Source: Porphyra umbilicalis
Lineage: Eukaryota; Rhodophyta; Bangiophyceae; Bangiales; Bangiaceae
NCBI GenBank assembly: GCA_002049455.2
Contig: KV918791.1
Span: forward strand, 62,001-126,000
DNA: 64,000 nt
Reading direction: 5' to 3'
Made by a program: the position numbers and the translations under genes. Shown here piece by piece: positions 49,474 to 60,502 of the stretch. The notes beneath the pieces are model-generated. The model had not been told where the DNA came from and did no database searches. It saw only the letters and a list, made by a program, of their open reading frames with translations. Each line of letters begins with the position of its first letter. Within the stretch, counting starts at the first letter, position 1.

Positions 49474-49805
49474 GACCGTTCCGTCTGGAACCGCGGTGCC
49501 ACCCGGTATGTGGCCTTTTGCGGGGGGGTACGACAGTGCGCCGGGCAGGTGTGACACAGTCCTCGTTGGGCACCGAAGAGAGAGCAGCAGCAGACACCCA
49601 CTCGCGTCAATGCCAGTCGTACGCGTACGCCGCGGTCACGGTTCGTCGCGCCGCGATACCGTACACAGATCCAACCGTTTCTTGATGTATCGAAATCTCG
49701 ACCGCACACTCTGTTTCATAGCCTGTCACCGATTTCCGAGAGTCGGAATACGCACATATTTCGATGAGCGCTACAATGGACAGCCAATATCCGGTTTGAT
49801 ACGCT

Positions 49806-49836
49806 CCAGTTATATATCAGGGTGATATATAACTGG
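49806..49836. other. Perfect 14-bp inverted repeat
   Basis: CCAGTTATATATCA, spacer GGG, then TGATATATAACTGG. It is A/T-rich in an otherwise mixed region and could be a regulator site, a cruciform or a small-element end. Confidence 0.7.
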
Positions 49837-50095
49837 GAGATACCCCCAACGAGGGTGCACCATGTCAATCACGAATGTCGTCGCTGTGACGCACGACCCT
49901 GGCAGAAACTTGCGTGTACGAGCAAGTCAGGGGGGTGCCACCCAGAATCTGAAAAAACGAAATCCGATAACAACGGTACTGTAGAAAAAACATCAAGCCA
50001 CACACCGGTGGCCCCGCGGCCAACCACCGCACCACGGGCGCAGGGACAGGGACGATCCGGCCCCAGACACGGGGCCGCAGGGGCAGCAGGAGCTG

Positions 50096-50860
50096 GTGCG
50101 CCGCAGGTGCGGCCACCCGGTGACGCGACTGCCCGGCTCCCACGCGACGCAGCTGCGGGCCGCGACGCACCCCTTTTATAGGCGCGCGCGGGCGCACGTC
50201 GGTCCCCCGCCCGCAGGGCGCGCGGCGCCGTGCAGCCACCCGGCGACGCGACTGCCCGGCACCCACGCGACGCAGCTGCGGGCCGCGACGCACCCCTTTT
50301 ATAGGCGCGCGCGGGCGCACGTCGGTCCCCCGCCCGCAGGGCGCGCGGCGCCGTGCAGCCACACCCGGCGACGCGACTGCCCGGCACCCACGCGACGTAG
50401 CTGCGGGCCGCGACGCACCCCTTTTATAGGCGCGCGCGGGCGCACGTCGGGCCCCCGTTCGCGGGGCGCGCGGCGCCGTGCAGCCACACCCGGCGACGCG
50501 ACTGCCCGGCACCCACGCGACGTAGCTGCGGGCCGCGACGCACCCCTTTTATAGGCGCGCGCGGGCGCACGTCGGGCTTCCGCCCGCGGGGCGCGCGGCG
50601 CCGTGCAGCCACACCCGGCGACGCGACTGCCCGGCACCCACGCGACGCAGCTGCGGGCCGCGACGCACCACTTTTATAGGCGCGCGCGGGCGCACGTCGG
50701 GCCCGCGCCCTCGGGGCGCGCGGCGCCGTGCAGCCAAACCCGGCGACGCGACTGCCCGGCACCCACGCGACGCAGCTGCGGGCCGCGACGCACCCCTTTT
50801 ATAGGCGCGCGCGGGCGCACGTCGGGCCCCCGCCCACGGGGCGCGCGGCGCCGTGGGGCA
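50096..50860 (-). repeat. 125-bp tandem array, six units, each with a minus-strand TATA box
   Basis: Six near-identical units at about 125 bp spacing. Each contains CCTATAAAAGGGG on the minus strand (about 50174, 50298, 50423, 50548, 50673 and 50798), GACGCAGCTGCGGGCCGCG and a CGGGGCGCGCGGCGCCGTG block. It reads as a six-fold repeated core promoter pointing left. Frames through it in both directions are repeat artefacts. Confidence 0.85.
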
Positions 50861-52592
50861 TCACGTTGCGGACACCCCGTCTGCCCCGGACGACGCGACG
50901 GCGCTGTTTGGGTCCTTGCCGGTGGGGGCGCGCTCTGTGCAGTGCACTTTCCACCCCCCTTTTTCGGTGCACCACCGTAGCCAGTACCCGCCGCGTGCCT
51001 CGTCGCCAATAGACACATACAGTCAATCCTCACACCCCTACGGCACGAATTGCACCTGCCAGCACTATTGCCACAGCCAGTGCTGAAGGCTACTTCACCA
51101 ACAATCGTGACCAGAAGCTGCCCTCCTGATACGATCAATGCAGGTCGGTCTCTGAAATGGAGCTCAGAGCCTTGCGCGACGGGACAATGTGCCTTGATCG
51201 CCTCTCTGGGGGCGGTCGTCGGTCGACTCGTTAAAGGCCGACCTGGGCCTTCCGCGGTTGTGACAAGGTCGGGGATTGACTGTACCACTCAAGCGAGGCG
51301 GCCGACGGACGCCCACAGACTGGCGATCGAGGCACTTTCTCGCTCCATGCCAGGCGGTCTGGCGACTGCTGCACACCTCAACCGCCATTGGTTGTACCAG
51401 GCAGGGCCCTTCCGGCGACGACCTGGGAAAAATTAGCCGTCTCAAACGGGTGTGGCAGCAACCCCGCAGGGGTGTCTGATCAACGGGGAATGACGGTACC
51501 ACCACAGCACGGGCACGTGGAGGGGCGCAGCCGGCGATCCTACCGCATGGTGCGAACGGCCCCACCACACGCGCACGAGCATCCCAGAGTCTCCCAGCGC
51601 CAGCTCATACTTCCTACCACCCCCCCCCCCACCTATCCAGCATGCCATGTCCTGCTCACCAACCCCCCGCGGGCGCACGTACCCAGGGCCAAGTGCCGTG
51701 CAGCACCAGTCACTGAGCGCAGCGGTGGGAGGTGGTGGCTGCAGCGCCACCCTGCAACAACGGGCGTGGTGGGTGTTGTCTGGCACGGCCAATGCATCCG
51801 GCTGATGGAACGGCCGCACTGTCCTGCCATGTGAGTTGGAGGCCTGTGAGGGTCAAGTTTTGCGAGGGGTAATAGACAATATATATGGTGATATGACGAT
51901 CTCTGATGGCGCACCGATAGACGCGCTCTTACAGACATACAAGGCGCTTTCCACAACTTCCGACCATTCGCGAGCGCCGTGACCGCGGAATGTCGGTCCC
52001 ATGTGTGACACAATATACTCGTTTGTAGCCACACCCAACGCGTCGGTGGCGCCCCTGTCGCGTGCACGCTGTCACGCACGCCGGTCGGCCGCCGCTGCCT
52101 CTGTTTGGGCGACGCGCCGCATCGGGCACCCCGCATAGGCGTGCAGTGTGGGACCTGCAGCCGCCCCAGCGCCGCGCAAAGACCACGTGCGTGCGCGCGG
52201 CTGGTGGCGCACCGCGTCGATCTCGGCACGCCGCTGCGCAGCAGCGCAATGGGTGCCGCGCCCCCGTCGGTCACACCGTGACGGTCCGTACCGTGTCGTG
52301 TCGCAGCGTCTACCATGTCGCTCGTGCCGCCGGAATCCGTACGCGTGCCTATAAAAGCGCCACCGACCGGGACCGATCGGCGGCACCAGCAGGCGCAACA
52401 GCGCACTCTGGGCCGACGCCCCCCGCCGCCGCGCGTGCCGGCGGCGCGGGGCGTCTCGTGCGCGCCGCCCGCCCCTTGTTGAGCGCGACTGCAGCCGCAC
52501 GCCCCCGCCTGCCCCCCTCCCCCACACCGGCCGGTAGACGGTGTCACCCGCCGTGGTGCCCCCCGCCTGTACGGCGCGCGGTAAGGTGGGGT
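50861..52592. other. No supported gene; promoter of the next gene
   Basis: Frames here (including 382 codons on the minus strand at 51633-52781) lack domains and a coding third-position pattern. A TATA box TATAAAAG at 52350-52357 lies about 240 bp before ATG 52593. Confidence 0.5.
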
Positions 52593-54458
52593 ATGGCCGA
52601 CCCGGGTGACAGTGCCCGTACGCCTCTGAGGCAGGTGACACACCCTGGTGTGTGGGGGTTTGTTCGACAGGGCCCCACTCCCCGCGTCCCTGACGCGGCG
52701 GGTGTCGGCGGGCACGCCCGTGCTCGCCTGAACGACGCCATGCGGCTGGACGCACCCCTGTCCGTCGCCAGCAGCGAACACTCGCGTCGCGCGGCTGGTA
52801 CCGGAGCCGTTGCGTGCGGCACCATCCCGCTGGAGGGCATTGGGGCGACACCCGGCGGCGACGCAGACGACTTGTCGTCCATAGACGAGGAGGACGCGCC
52901 CGGCACGTCGACGGCGCTGCGAGCGCGTCGCGGCCGCACCGGGGCGCGGCGGTCAGCCATGATGGCGGGCGGTGGTGCCGGTAGCGGCAATGGCGCACAG
53001 GCGGGTGTGGCAGACGGCAACGGGCCCGCGGGTGGGGGCGCCGCTGGCGGCGGCGCAGGGGCCGTGGCCGCGACCACCAGAGTCGGTGCTGCGGGCGGTC
53101 CCGGCGACGACACTCGTGCCTCGGCGATTGGCGGCGACCACGGCGGTCTGCTCCCTCGGGTGGGTGGGGGTGCCCCCGACAGCCGCCCACAAGAAACGGG
53201 GCGCGTCCCCGCGCGCCCCGCGCCGTCGGCGATAGTCCCCAGCGGCCCCCGTGTGCCCGGCGGGGTGCCCCCCCCGTCAGCACCAGTGACCGACCCCGCC
53301 CCACAGACAGCTGGTGGGAGCGGCGGTGAGGACGGCGGGGGCGGGGACGGCCCCGTCGACGGACCCGTCGACAAGGACCTCGACCGTGACGACGCCGTCA
53401 CGCGTCTGGGTGCGACCGGCGGGGACGCGGCCATTCAGGCTGGCGGCCACGTAGACGCCGCGCGACAATGTGCCGCATCTGCCGTGCGGTCCGCGACGGT
53501 CGAAGTCGCCGCCGCCGCCGCCGCGTGCGAGGCGGCCGGCGACGTGGCGCCGGTGGGCCCCTTGCAAGACGCGAGCACCCTGCTGGGCAAGCTGCTCGCA
53601 GCAAACCCCGTGCACGCGCGGGGCACCACGTCGTACGCGTCGGCAGCGCTGGGCGACGCCGAGGCGGCCTCGACCGCAGTGCTGCGAGCCGTCGACGCGG
53701 TGACCGTGCCGCCGCACCGACCACCCGCTGCCGTCCCTGGGGACGGCGGCGCGGCAGACGCTGCCGCCGGCGCTGCGACAGCCGCCGACAATGCCGCGGT
53801 GGTCGCCTGTCGGCGCCTGCGCGCGCGCGCCTGGCACGCCGCAAGCAGCGTCTTGTCCGCGGCCATGGGCTGGATACCCATGGCAACCCCCGACGCGGGG
53901 GACCACCCGGGCGACGACGCGGGTGCCGGCGCAGGGGGCGCGCCGGCGAGCGGCGGCGGCGGCACGCGTGGTCGACGCCACTGTGGCGGCTGCGGGGCGA
54001 CGGGGCACTACGTGCGGACGTGTCCAGCCGACGCAGCAGGTAAGGCTGCGCACGCGGCGCGCGTGGCGGCCGCCCGGGCGGCCAAGGGCACCAGTGCCGG
54101 CAGCGGCCGGACCAGGTGCGGTGCGTGTCACGCGCGGGGCCACACGCGCGCGAGCGCAGCGTGTCCGCTGCGTGCCGTCGCCCACGGCTGGTCGGACCAC
54201 AGCGAGGACCGCGGCCGCGACTTGGCGTGGGCCTCCCAGTACCGCATGACGGGGGAGGTGACGACGACGGTGGTCGTGTCAGTCGACCGGTTCTTTGGTG
54301 TTTGGCGGCGGCGGCTCCCGCGGCCGCCCGCAGACTGCCCGCCGCCAGCGGGACGCCCGCCGACCACCTCGGCTCATCGCAAGACCGAGGCGTCTGTCGA
54401 GGCTGTCACCAATGCGGCGGCGGGCGCGGCTGCGCTGACAGAGTTGGCTACGGCATAG
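52593..54458 (+). CDS. Zinc-knuckle protein, possibly the N-terminal part of the Fanzor gene
   Basis: 621 codons from ATG 52593. Residues 90-290 are G/A/P-rich and disordered. 290-440 form an alanine-rich helical region. Around 460-475 lies a CCHC knuckle (CGGCGATGHYVRTC, C-x2-C-x4-H-x4-C), and around 505-520 a second, C-x2-C-x4-H-x6-C (CGACHARGHTRASAAC), which suggests nucleic-acid binding. After TAG 54456-54458 the same frame continues (TQRLRLVSIVMDGTMRYLLEG) into the Fanzor chain, so this may be its N-terminal half or a separate gene of the same element. Confidence 0.5.
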   Translation: MADPGDSARTPLRQVTHPGVWGFVRQGPTPRVPDAAGVGGHARARLNDAMRLDAPLSVASSEHSRRAAGTGAVACGTIPLEGIGATPGGDADDLSSIDEEDAPGTSTALRARRGRTGARRSAMMAGGGAGSGNGAQAGVADGNGPAGGGAAGGGAGAVAATTRVGAAGGPGDDTRASAIGGDHGGLLPRVGGGAPDSRPQETGRVPARPAPSAIVPSGPRVPGGVPPPSAPVTDPAPQTAGGSGGEDGGGGDGPVDGPVDKDLDRDDAVTRLGATGGDAAIQAGGHVDAARQCAASAVRSATVEVAAAAAACEAAGDVAPVGPLQDASTLLGKLLAANPVHARGTTSYASAALGDAEAASTAVLRAVDAVTVPPHRPPAAVPGDGGAADAAAGAATAADNAAVVACRRLRARAWHAASSVLSAAMGWIPMATPDAGDHPGDDAGAGAGGAPASGGGGTRGRRHCGGCGATGHYVRTCPADAAGKAAHAARVAAARAAKGTSAGSGRTRCGACHARGHTRASAACPLRAVAHGWSDHSEDRGRDLAWASQYRMTGEVTTTVVVSVDRFFGVWRRRLPRPPADCPPPAGRPPTTSAHRKTEASVEAVTNAAAGAAALTELATA

Positions 54459-55020
54459 ACGCAGCGTCTGCGCCTCGTCTCCATTGTCATGGACGGCACG
54501 ATGCGGTACCTGCTCGAGGGCGTCGACGGTGGTGGCGGCGGGCTGGGTGCGGGTGGTGGTGGCGGCGGCCGACGCACGCTCGACGAGTTCATGGCGGCCG
54601 TGCCGGCGTCGCTGATGGGCAGCCATGGGCTGGCGTGGAAGCAGGTCGCCTCGACCGTCTCGTGTCGCGGTGTCCACGCGTTTGAAGGCGCCCCCCGGCG
54701 GGCGTGTGTCTCTTGCTCGGGGCGGCGCGCACACGCACAGCCACGTGCGGACGTCAAGGCAGCAACAGGCGACGGCGATTACACCGCCTTTGTTGCCGCG
54801 TCGGCGGCAGTGGCGGCGGCCGTAACCGAACCAGAGCAGCTGCCGTGCAGCACGCTGCTGCCGAGTCCGGCCGACACGGGCGGCTGGGCGATCGTCGCAA
54901 TGTCCTTTGAAAACCTCTATGTGACGCACGTCACGTCGGCGGTCAAGGCTATTGCAAAGTGCATCGTCCTCACGGTCTACCCGCAGACCCCGGGCGGGTC
55001 AGACGGGCACCCCCGCGCGG
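54459..55020 (+). CDS. Fanzor gene, upstream part (split by Copia insertion)
   Basis: Continues the frame of the zinc-knuckle region; the first ATG is at 54489. It has a glycine-rich stretch, then a folded part (RRTLDEFMAAVPASLMG, FVAASAAVAAAVTEP, WAIVAMSFENLYVTHVTSAVKAIAKCIVLTVYPQ) typical of the helical region before RuvC-I in TnpB/Fanzor proteins. It stops at the 5' LTR of the Copia element. The codon phase at 55020 is exactly resumed at 60907 once one CGCGG target copy is discounted, showing that both parts were one reading frame before insertion. Confidence 0.6.
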
Positions 55021-55419
55021 TGTTGAGGCAGCCCCCCAAGCCCGCGCAGGTAAGTCGGAGTTACCGCGGACTGCCTGGCTAATTCCAGGAGTGACTTATG
55101 CGGTCATCGGCTTGTTTGGCTGTGCCATTGACATGCATTGCTGTATGTGTGTGATGTAATTACTTGTACTTGTATCTCGCGGGCAGCTCACTTTGGAGCT
55201 GAGCTCGGGGAGATTCTCGTGGGCTCCTCGAGGGGCGTCGCGATTTGTGGGGTGGTGAGAGCATGTACCCTCCAAGGGAGAGAGCACTGCGCTGGCGGGG
55301 GGTGCCCCGGCAGGACGTGGCGAGAGAGGCACACGGAGGGGTTAAGAGCCTGCTGGCCTCGCGCCTCAGACCGCTCTCGAGAAAAGCAACGCATCCACCC
55401 AACTACCGCTCACTTCACA
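55021..55419 (+). repeat. 5' LTR of the Copia element
   Basis: Begins TGTTGAGGCAGCCCC and ends CACTTCACA. Over 99% identical by eye to the 3' LTR. Confidence 0.95.
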
Positions 55420-55434
55420 GGTTATGGGCCCAGC
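55420..55434 (+). other. Copia primer-binding site (initiator tRNA-Met anticodon arm)
   Basis: GGTTATGGGCCCAG directly after the 5' LTR is complementary to the anticodon stem-loop of eukaryotic initiator tRNA-Met (CTGGGCCCATAACC). That is the half-tRNA priming known for copia-type elements. Confidence 0.75.
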
Positions 55435-55576
55435 CGTCGCTGGTGGTAACCGTCGTCTTCCCTGCGGTCGCTGGCGAGACGACGTTGCTGGGGTCGCGGT
55501 GTGTTCCGGCGTCGGGAGGGCGTGTTCTGCTCCCTACGTCGTTAGTGCGGCGCTGTGCGGCGCCGAGGTCGTCAAC

Positions 55577-56641
55577 ATGGCAGACCACGGCCGCTACGGC
55601 GGCCCGCGGTTCGTGCAGCTGTACGACGACTACAAGGTGTGGGCAGCGTACCAGCGTGCGCAGCTCAAGAAGGAGAAGCTCTGGGCGGCGGTCGTGACGG
55701 ACCGACCGGCATCTTTGTCCGACGACAAGAAGTCCGACCCGGTGGTCGACGCGTGGGATGCCATGAACGAGGCGGCGCTGGCGACCATCCAGATGTCGGT
55801 CAAGCCCATGCATCTCAACACGGTCACGTCGGTGGACACGGCCAAAGAGGCGTGGGACGCGCTCAAGGTCACGTTCGAGGCGCGAGACAACGCGCAGCTG
55901 CTGCGGCTCATGGACGAGCTGAGCAGGCTGAAGAAGGGCGGCGACGAGAACATCATCAAGTTTGCGTCGCGCGCCAAGATGCTCCGGGACGAGCTCGCCA
56001 TGCTCGGAAACCCGGTGGACGACAACACGCTCGCGCTGCGTGTCTTATCGGGGCTCCCTGCAGAGTACGGGATGCTCAGGACGGTCTTGGAGAACAAGGA
56101 CACAAAGCTCGTCATGTCGGACGTGACGGCTAAGCTGCTTCAAGTCGAGCAGCGGAGCATTTCTGTCGGCGCTTCCAAGCCTATTGGCAGTGTCAAGTCA
56201 CAAGCCTTTGCGGCAGCGGCGCCTAAGAAACCGGTTGACAAGAAGTCGGTCATGTGTTTCTACTGCAACGAGAAGGGACACATGCAGCGCGACTGCTACA
56301 AGAAGAAGGCGGACGAGGCCAAGGGCAAGGGCAAGCCCGGCGGTGGTGGTCGTGAAGGCGGCCACGGCGGCGGGCCTCTACTGGCAATGCCGGGAGCAGC
56401 AAGGCTCCCGGGAGCACACGGGGGTTATCAACTTGGGTGTTCGACTCTGGCGCAACCAACCACATGGCCGCCGGGGATAAGGGCTTCACCGTCCGGACGG
56501 CGGGAATCGGAGCCGAGGACACTTTGGCCAACGGCGAAAAGGTACCCATCAAGGGGCACGGCCACGTCTCCATGGACGTTGGCAAGGGCAAAACCAAGAC
56601 GCGCATGGTGCTCGGGGAGGCCATGCTTGTGCCGGACCTGA
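55577..56641 (+). CDS. Copia gag-like region
   Basis: From the ATG in MADHGRYGG. It contains a UBN2/retrotran_gag-type core (WDAMNEAALATIQMSV, HVTSVDTAKEAWDALK-like, LLRLMDELSRLKKG, LRVLSGLPAEYGML) and a CCHC zinc knuckle CFYCNEKGHMQRDC before the protease region. Fossil entry: family and parts only. Confidence 0.85.
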   Translation: MADHGRYGGPRFVQLYDDYKVWAAYQRAQLKKEKLWAAVVTDRPASLSDDKKSDPVVDAWDAMNEAALATIQMSVKPMHLNTVTSVDTAKEAWDALKVTFEARDNAQLLRLMDELSRLKKGGDENIIKFASRAKMLRDELAMLGNPVDDNTLALRVLSGLPAEYGMLRTVLENKDTKLVMSDVTAKLLQVEQRSISVGASKPIGSVKSQAFAAAAPKKPVDKKSVMCFYCNEKGHMQRDCYKKKADEAKGKGKPGGGGREGGHGGGPLLAMPGAARLPGAHGGYQLGCSTLAQPTTWPPGIRASPSGRRESEPRTLWPTAKRYPSRGTATSPWTLARAKPRRAWCSGRPCLCRT

Positions 56642-59600
56642 CCAGCAACCTGCTCTCGGTTCGAGCGGTTGACCGCAATCGTGGTGCGGTAGTGTTCTTC
56701 GGAAACGCCTGTTACATCCTCAGCGACGTGGATGCTGTCTATTCGAGCGGAGTGCTCGACAAGGCGTCCGTTGTCGGCAAAGTCAACGACCTGGAGCAGT
56801 ACGTGCTCAAGGTCACGCCGGTCAAGGCGTCGGCGTGCGCGGCATCGACGCGCATCGCTGGGGAGGCGGAGCTGTGGCATCGTCGGTTCAACCACTTGGG
56901 GTTGGAGAACCTCAAGCGGGCGGCCACAATGGTCGACGGCAAGCCGTCGTCAGTGGCAGACGCTAAGCGCGTCATTGGCACTGTGTGTGTGCCGTGTGTG
57001 GACGGCAAGATGGTTCAGTCGCCCAGCCCCCGCTCGTCGACAGCGACAACCAAGTGCGAACTGGTGCACACCGACATTGGTGGCCCACTCACTGAGTCGC
57101 TGGGTGGCTCCCTCTACTTTATGACGGCGCTGGAGGACTCAACGGGGTTCATCACGGCTACGCCTATCAAGACAAAGGGGATGGCGCCAAAGGTGCTCAA
57201 GACGCGCATCAAGCAGCTTGAGACGCTGACGGGCGTGAAAGTGAGGCGTGTCCGTCACGACGGTGCAAAGGAGTACGTCACGAACGATCTTAAGGCGTGG
57301 TACGAGGATAAGGGCATCACGTCTGAGATGACGGCGCCGTACAAGTCGCAGCAGAACGGCAAGGCGGAGCGGGTGAACCGCACGCTTATGGAGCGCGTGC
57401 GTGCTGCCCTGCTTGACGCCGGTCCGGAGGAAGCGCTGTGGGCCGAGGCGTTGGCCTCGGTCGTCCATGTGCTCAACCGATCTCCCAAGGCGGGGCTCGA
57501 TGTGACGCCGCTCGAGGCGCTGACGGGTCGACGCCCCAATGTCGCGGGATTTCGCGTTTGGGGGAGTCGGGCGTGGGCGCTCAAGCCGAAGAAGCAGCAG
57601 CGCAAGCTGGAGCCGAGGACCGACGTCGGCCGCTTTGTCGGCTACACTGTCGGTGGCAAGGCCTACCGCATCCTCGAGGACGAGACAAACCAAGTCTTCG
57701 AGCGTCGGGACGTGCTGATGGAGGAGAACCCGGCGAAGGTCGAGACGTCAGCAGTCGGGTCAAGCGCTGGTCCCCGGCTGACTGCGGAATATGACGGCGA
57801 CAAGGACGGCGCCACGGAAGGGGCAATGGACATGCTCGACGCAGAAGGCGGGCGAGCGAACGAGTACTCCCCCGACGACACCTTTGACAGCGACAACGAA
57901 GTCGGTCCTCCTTCCTTTGCTGGCGATAGCCAGGAGGAGGACGAGGACGGCGTTGGTGGCTCGACACCCGCAGCTGCTCAAGCACCTGCGGCCAGTGACA
58001 GCGTCGCACCGGGGCCTCGTCGCTCGAAGCGCAAGCCAGCTCCTAAGGTAACATGGTGGGAGAAGGAACCCAAGGCGTACCTGGCAAGCGGTACCGAATC
58101 CGGCGCTGAGGAGGGCTGGGACTTGCACAAACCGCCTGCAAACGAGAAGGAGGCGCGCGCTCGTCCTGACTGGCCGCTGTGGAAGCAGGCCGTTAAGGAG
58201 GAGGTGGCGGCACACAAGAACCTTTGCGCCTGGTCCAAGACCAACGGTAACAACAAGAAGCACAAGGCCTTCAAGACGCGATTCGTGTTTGACATCAAGC
58301 ACGACGCGGAGGGCAAGATGACGCGCTACAAGGCCCGACTCGTGGCCCAAGGTTTCAACCAAGTGCCAGGGCGCGACTTTGATGAGACATGGGCGCCGGT
58401 GCCCAACGCGGCTACGACACGGTCTCTCTTTGCTGTGGCTGCAGCTACGGGCTGGGAGGTTCATCATGTCGATGTCAAGACAGCCTTCCTCAACGCCAAG
58501 ATGGACAAGGAGATGTACATCAAACTCCCCGACGGTGTCGATCCGAAGGGGCTGGAGGAGATCTGTCGGCTAAATCTGGCACTCTACGGGACAAAGCAGG
58601 CGGGGCGGCTGTGGGGCATCAAGCTCGACAAAGAGCACAAGGAGATGGGGGCGGTCCGCTCCAAGGTGGACCCATGCCTCTATGAGTGGCACCACCCAGT
58701 GCACGGGTGCATCTTTATCCTCGTGTACGTCGACGACCTTATCGTGGCGGGTGAGAAGCTGGCTGGGGTCGAGGCCGTCAAGCGCTTCGTGTCTGCCAAG
58801 TTTGAGGTGCGCGACATGGGGGAGGTCAAGGACTTTATCGGCATGAAGGTCATGCGCAACCGGGCGGCCAAGACTCTGACGTTGAGCAACCCGGGGCACA
58901 CCGCGACGCTGCTGGAGGCGTTCGGGATGGACAAGGCGACGCCGAACAAGACACCGATGGCGTCGGGGGTCAAGCTGACCAAGACAGGGGAGGGCCTGCT
59001 GCCGGAAGGCAACCGTTACGCCGAGTTGGTTGGCTCCCTCCTCTACCTGTCTACCACGACGAGGCCAGACATCGCCTTTGCCGTGGGGGTGCTGTCGCGC
59101 TTCATGTCCTGCCCTGAGGAGGACCACATGCGCGCGGCCAAGGGGGTTTTGCGCTACCTGGGCGGGACGACTCGCCTGGGGGTGGTCTACGGCGGCAGCG
59201 AGCCGCTGCAAGGGTTTGTCGACGCCGACTGGGCCGGCGACATCGACGGTCGTCGGTCGACAACCGGTTTCGTCTTCACCTGCAATGGCGGGCCGATTGC
59301 GTGGGCGAGCAAGCGCCAGTCGACCGTTGCCACCTCGACGGCCGAGGCCGAGTACGTGGCCGCCGCGATGGCTACCAAGGAGGCGCTGTGGCTACGCAAG
59401 CTTCTGTCGGCTCTGGGCGTCGACGGCGGAGCCGTGCCGATGGGGGAGGACAACCAGTCCTGCCTGGCGCTGGTCAACAATCCCGAGGCGACGGGGCGGA
59501 CCAAGCATGTCGACGTCGCCTACCACATGGTTCGCGACTACCAGGCGCGCGGGGATGTGGCCTTCTACTTCCTCCCGAGCGCCGACATGCCGGCGGATGG

Positions 59601-59724
59601 GCTCACCAAGCCGCTGCCGTCGCCGGCGTTCACGGCTTTCCGGGCTGCCGTCGGGGTTGGTGAAGACCTGGGCGCGGCTGCGCGGGGCGCCGGGCTTGGC
59701 GACCCCCGGTTGGGTGAGTGCTGA
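56437..59724 (+). CDS. Copia pol region (protease, integrase, RT, RNase H)
   Basis: 1095 open codons. In order: aspartic protease FDSGATNHM; GAG-pre-integrase LWHRRFNHLGLENL; integrase core with HTDIGGPL and the distal RTLMERVRAALLDAG; reverse transcriptase with VDVKTAFLNA and YVDDLIV; RNase H with VDADWAGD and TAEAEYVAAAMATKEALWL. The order protease-integrase-RT-RNase H is diagnostic of Ty1/copia. Confidence 0.95.
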   Translation: MFDSGATNHMAAGDKGFTVRTAGIGAEDTLANGEKVPIKGHGHVSMDVGKGKTKTRMVLGEAMLVPDLTSNLLSVRAVDRNRGAVVFFGNACYILSDVDAVYSSGVLDKASVVGKVNDLEQYVLKVTPVKASACAASTRIAGEAELWHRRFNHLGLENLKRAATMVDGKPSSVADAKRVIGTVCVPCVDGKMVQSPSPRSSTATTKCELVHTDIGGPLTESLGGSLYFMTALEDSTGFITATPIKTKGMAPKVLKTRIKQLETLTGVKVRRVRHDGAKEYVTNDLKAWYEDKGITSEMTAPYKSQQNGKAERVNRTLMERVRAALLDAGPEEALWAEALASVVHVLNRSPKAGLDVTPLEALTGRRPNVAGFRVWGSRAWALKPKKQQRKLEPRTDVGRFVGYTVGGKAYRILEDETNQVFERRDVLMEENPAKVETSAVGSSAGPRLTAEYDGDKDGATEGAMDMLDAEGGRANEYSPDDTFDSDNEVGPPSFAGDSQEEDEDGVGGSTPAAAQAPAASDSVAPGPRRSKRKPAPKVTWWEKEPKAYLASGTESGAEEGWDLHKPPANEKEARARPDWPLWKQAVKEEVAAHKNLCAWSKTNGNNKKHKAFKTRFVFDIKHDAEGKMTRYKARLVAQGFNQVPGRDFDETWAPVPNAATTRSLFAVAAATGWEVHHVDVKTAFLNAKMDKEMYIKLPDGVDPKGLEEICRLNLALYGTKQAGRLWGIKLDKEHKEMGAVRSKVDPCLYEWHHPVHGCIFILVYVDDLIVAGEKLAGVEAVKRFVSAKFEVRDMGEVKDFIGMKVMRNRAAKTLTLSNPGHTATLLEAFGMDKATPNKTPMASGVKLTKTGEGLLPEGNRYAELVGSLLYLSTTTRPDIAFAVGVLSRFMSCPEEDHMRAAKGVLRYLGGTTRLGVVYGGSEPLQGFVDADWAGDIDGRRSTTGFVFTCNGGPIAWASKRQSTVATSTAEAEYVAAAMATKEALWLRKLLSALGVDGGAVPMGEDNQSCLALVNNPEATGRTKHVDVAYHMVRDYQARGDVAFYFLPSADMPADGLTKPLPSPAFTAFRAAVGVGEDLGAAARGAGLGDPRLGEC

Positions 59725-60502
59725 GGCGCCATGGCGCCACTGGAGGCGTCCAGTGGCGCAGCCCCGGATTCGCGGCAGCGACCTCCGTCGACCTTGCTGC
59801 GGGCCGGTGCCGGCCGTGGACGGTTGCGCTACTATCCACTTGCTCGGGGCCGGCAATGGGGCGCTGTTGCCTTGGGGGACGGCCCGTTGGGACCGTCCTG
59901 GGGCGCTGTGGCGCCACTGGGGCCGACCAGTGGCGCAGCCGCGGGTTCGCGGCGATCGCCCGACTCGATTTGGCCTAAGTCGATTTTGGGCGATTTCGGC
60001 CGGGAGCTGTAGGCCTACAGCTCTGACGGGTCGAGTCGATTTTTGTGAAGTCGATTTCTTTGTGGTCTTGGGCCCGAATCTGGAAGTCTCCAGCTTCGGG
60101 CCACGTCGGCCGGTCGGGCCCGAATCGATTTGGTGCAAGTCGATTTTGGCCGATGTTGGCTAAGGGAGCTGTAGGCCTACAGCTCCGACGGGTCGAGCCG
60201 ATTTTCGGCACGGTCGATGAGATGCGTTTACGCCCGCACTTTGACGGGCCGCCGATGCGCCGGATCGTCTCCGTTCGAGACGCGCCCTAGTGCGTTGCAC
60301 TCACCTCGACGTCTGCTTCACATCGATCGTGATTTTGGTGATTTTGGCGAAGGTCGATTTTGCAGGTGCAACACCTGGAACCTGGGGATCGACTTGGGCA
60401 TTTTCCCGACTGCGGATGATGGCCGGAGATGTCGCACTGGTCGGGACGGGTTGTGACCGCGCTGAGGCGTCGATGGCGCGGACTGTGGGGTGCTGGGGGG
60501 AG

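Noticed and set aside
51633-52781. 382-codon minus-strand ORF
   Set aside because: Poor third-position pattern, no domain, and it overlaps the promoter and start of the plus-strand gene at 52593.
52072-53304. 410-codon minus-strand ORF opposite the zinc-knuckle gene
   Set aside because: Antisense shadow of a G/C-ended frame; Arg/His/Pro-rich with no domain.
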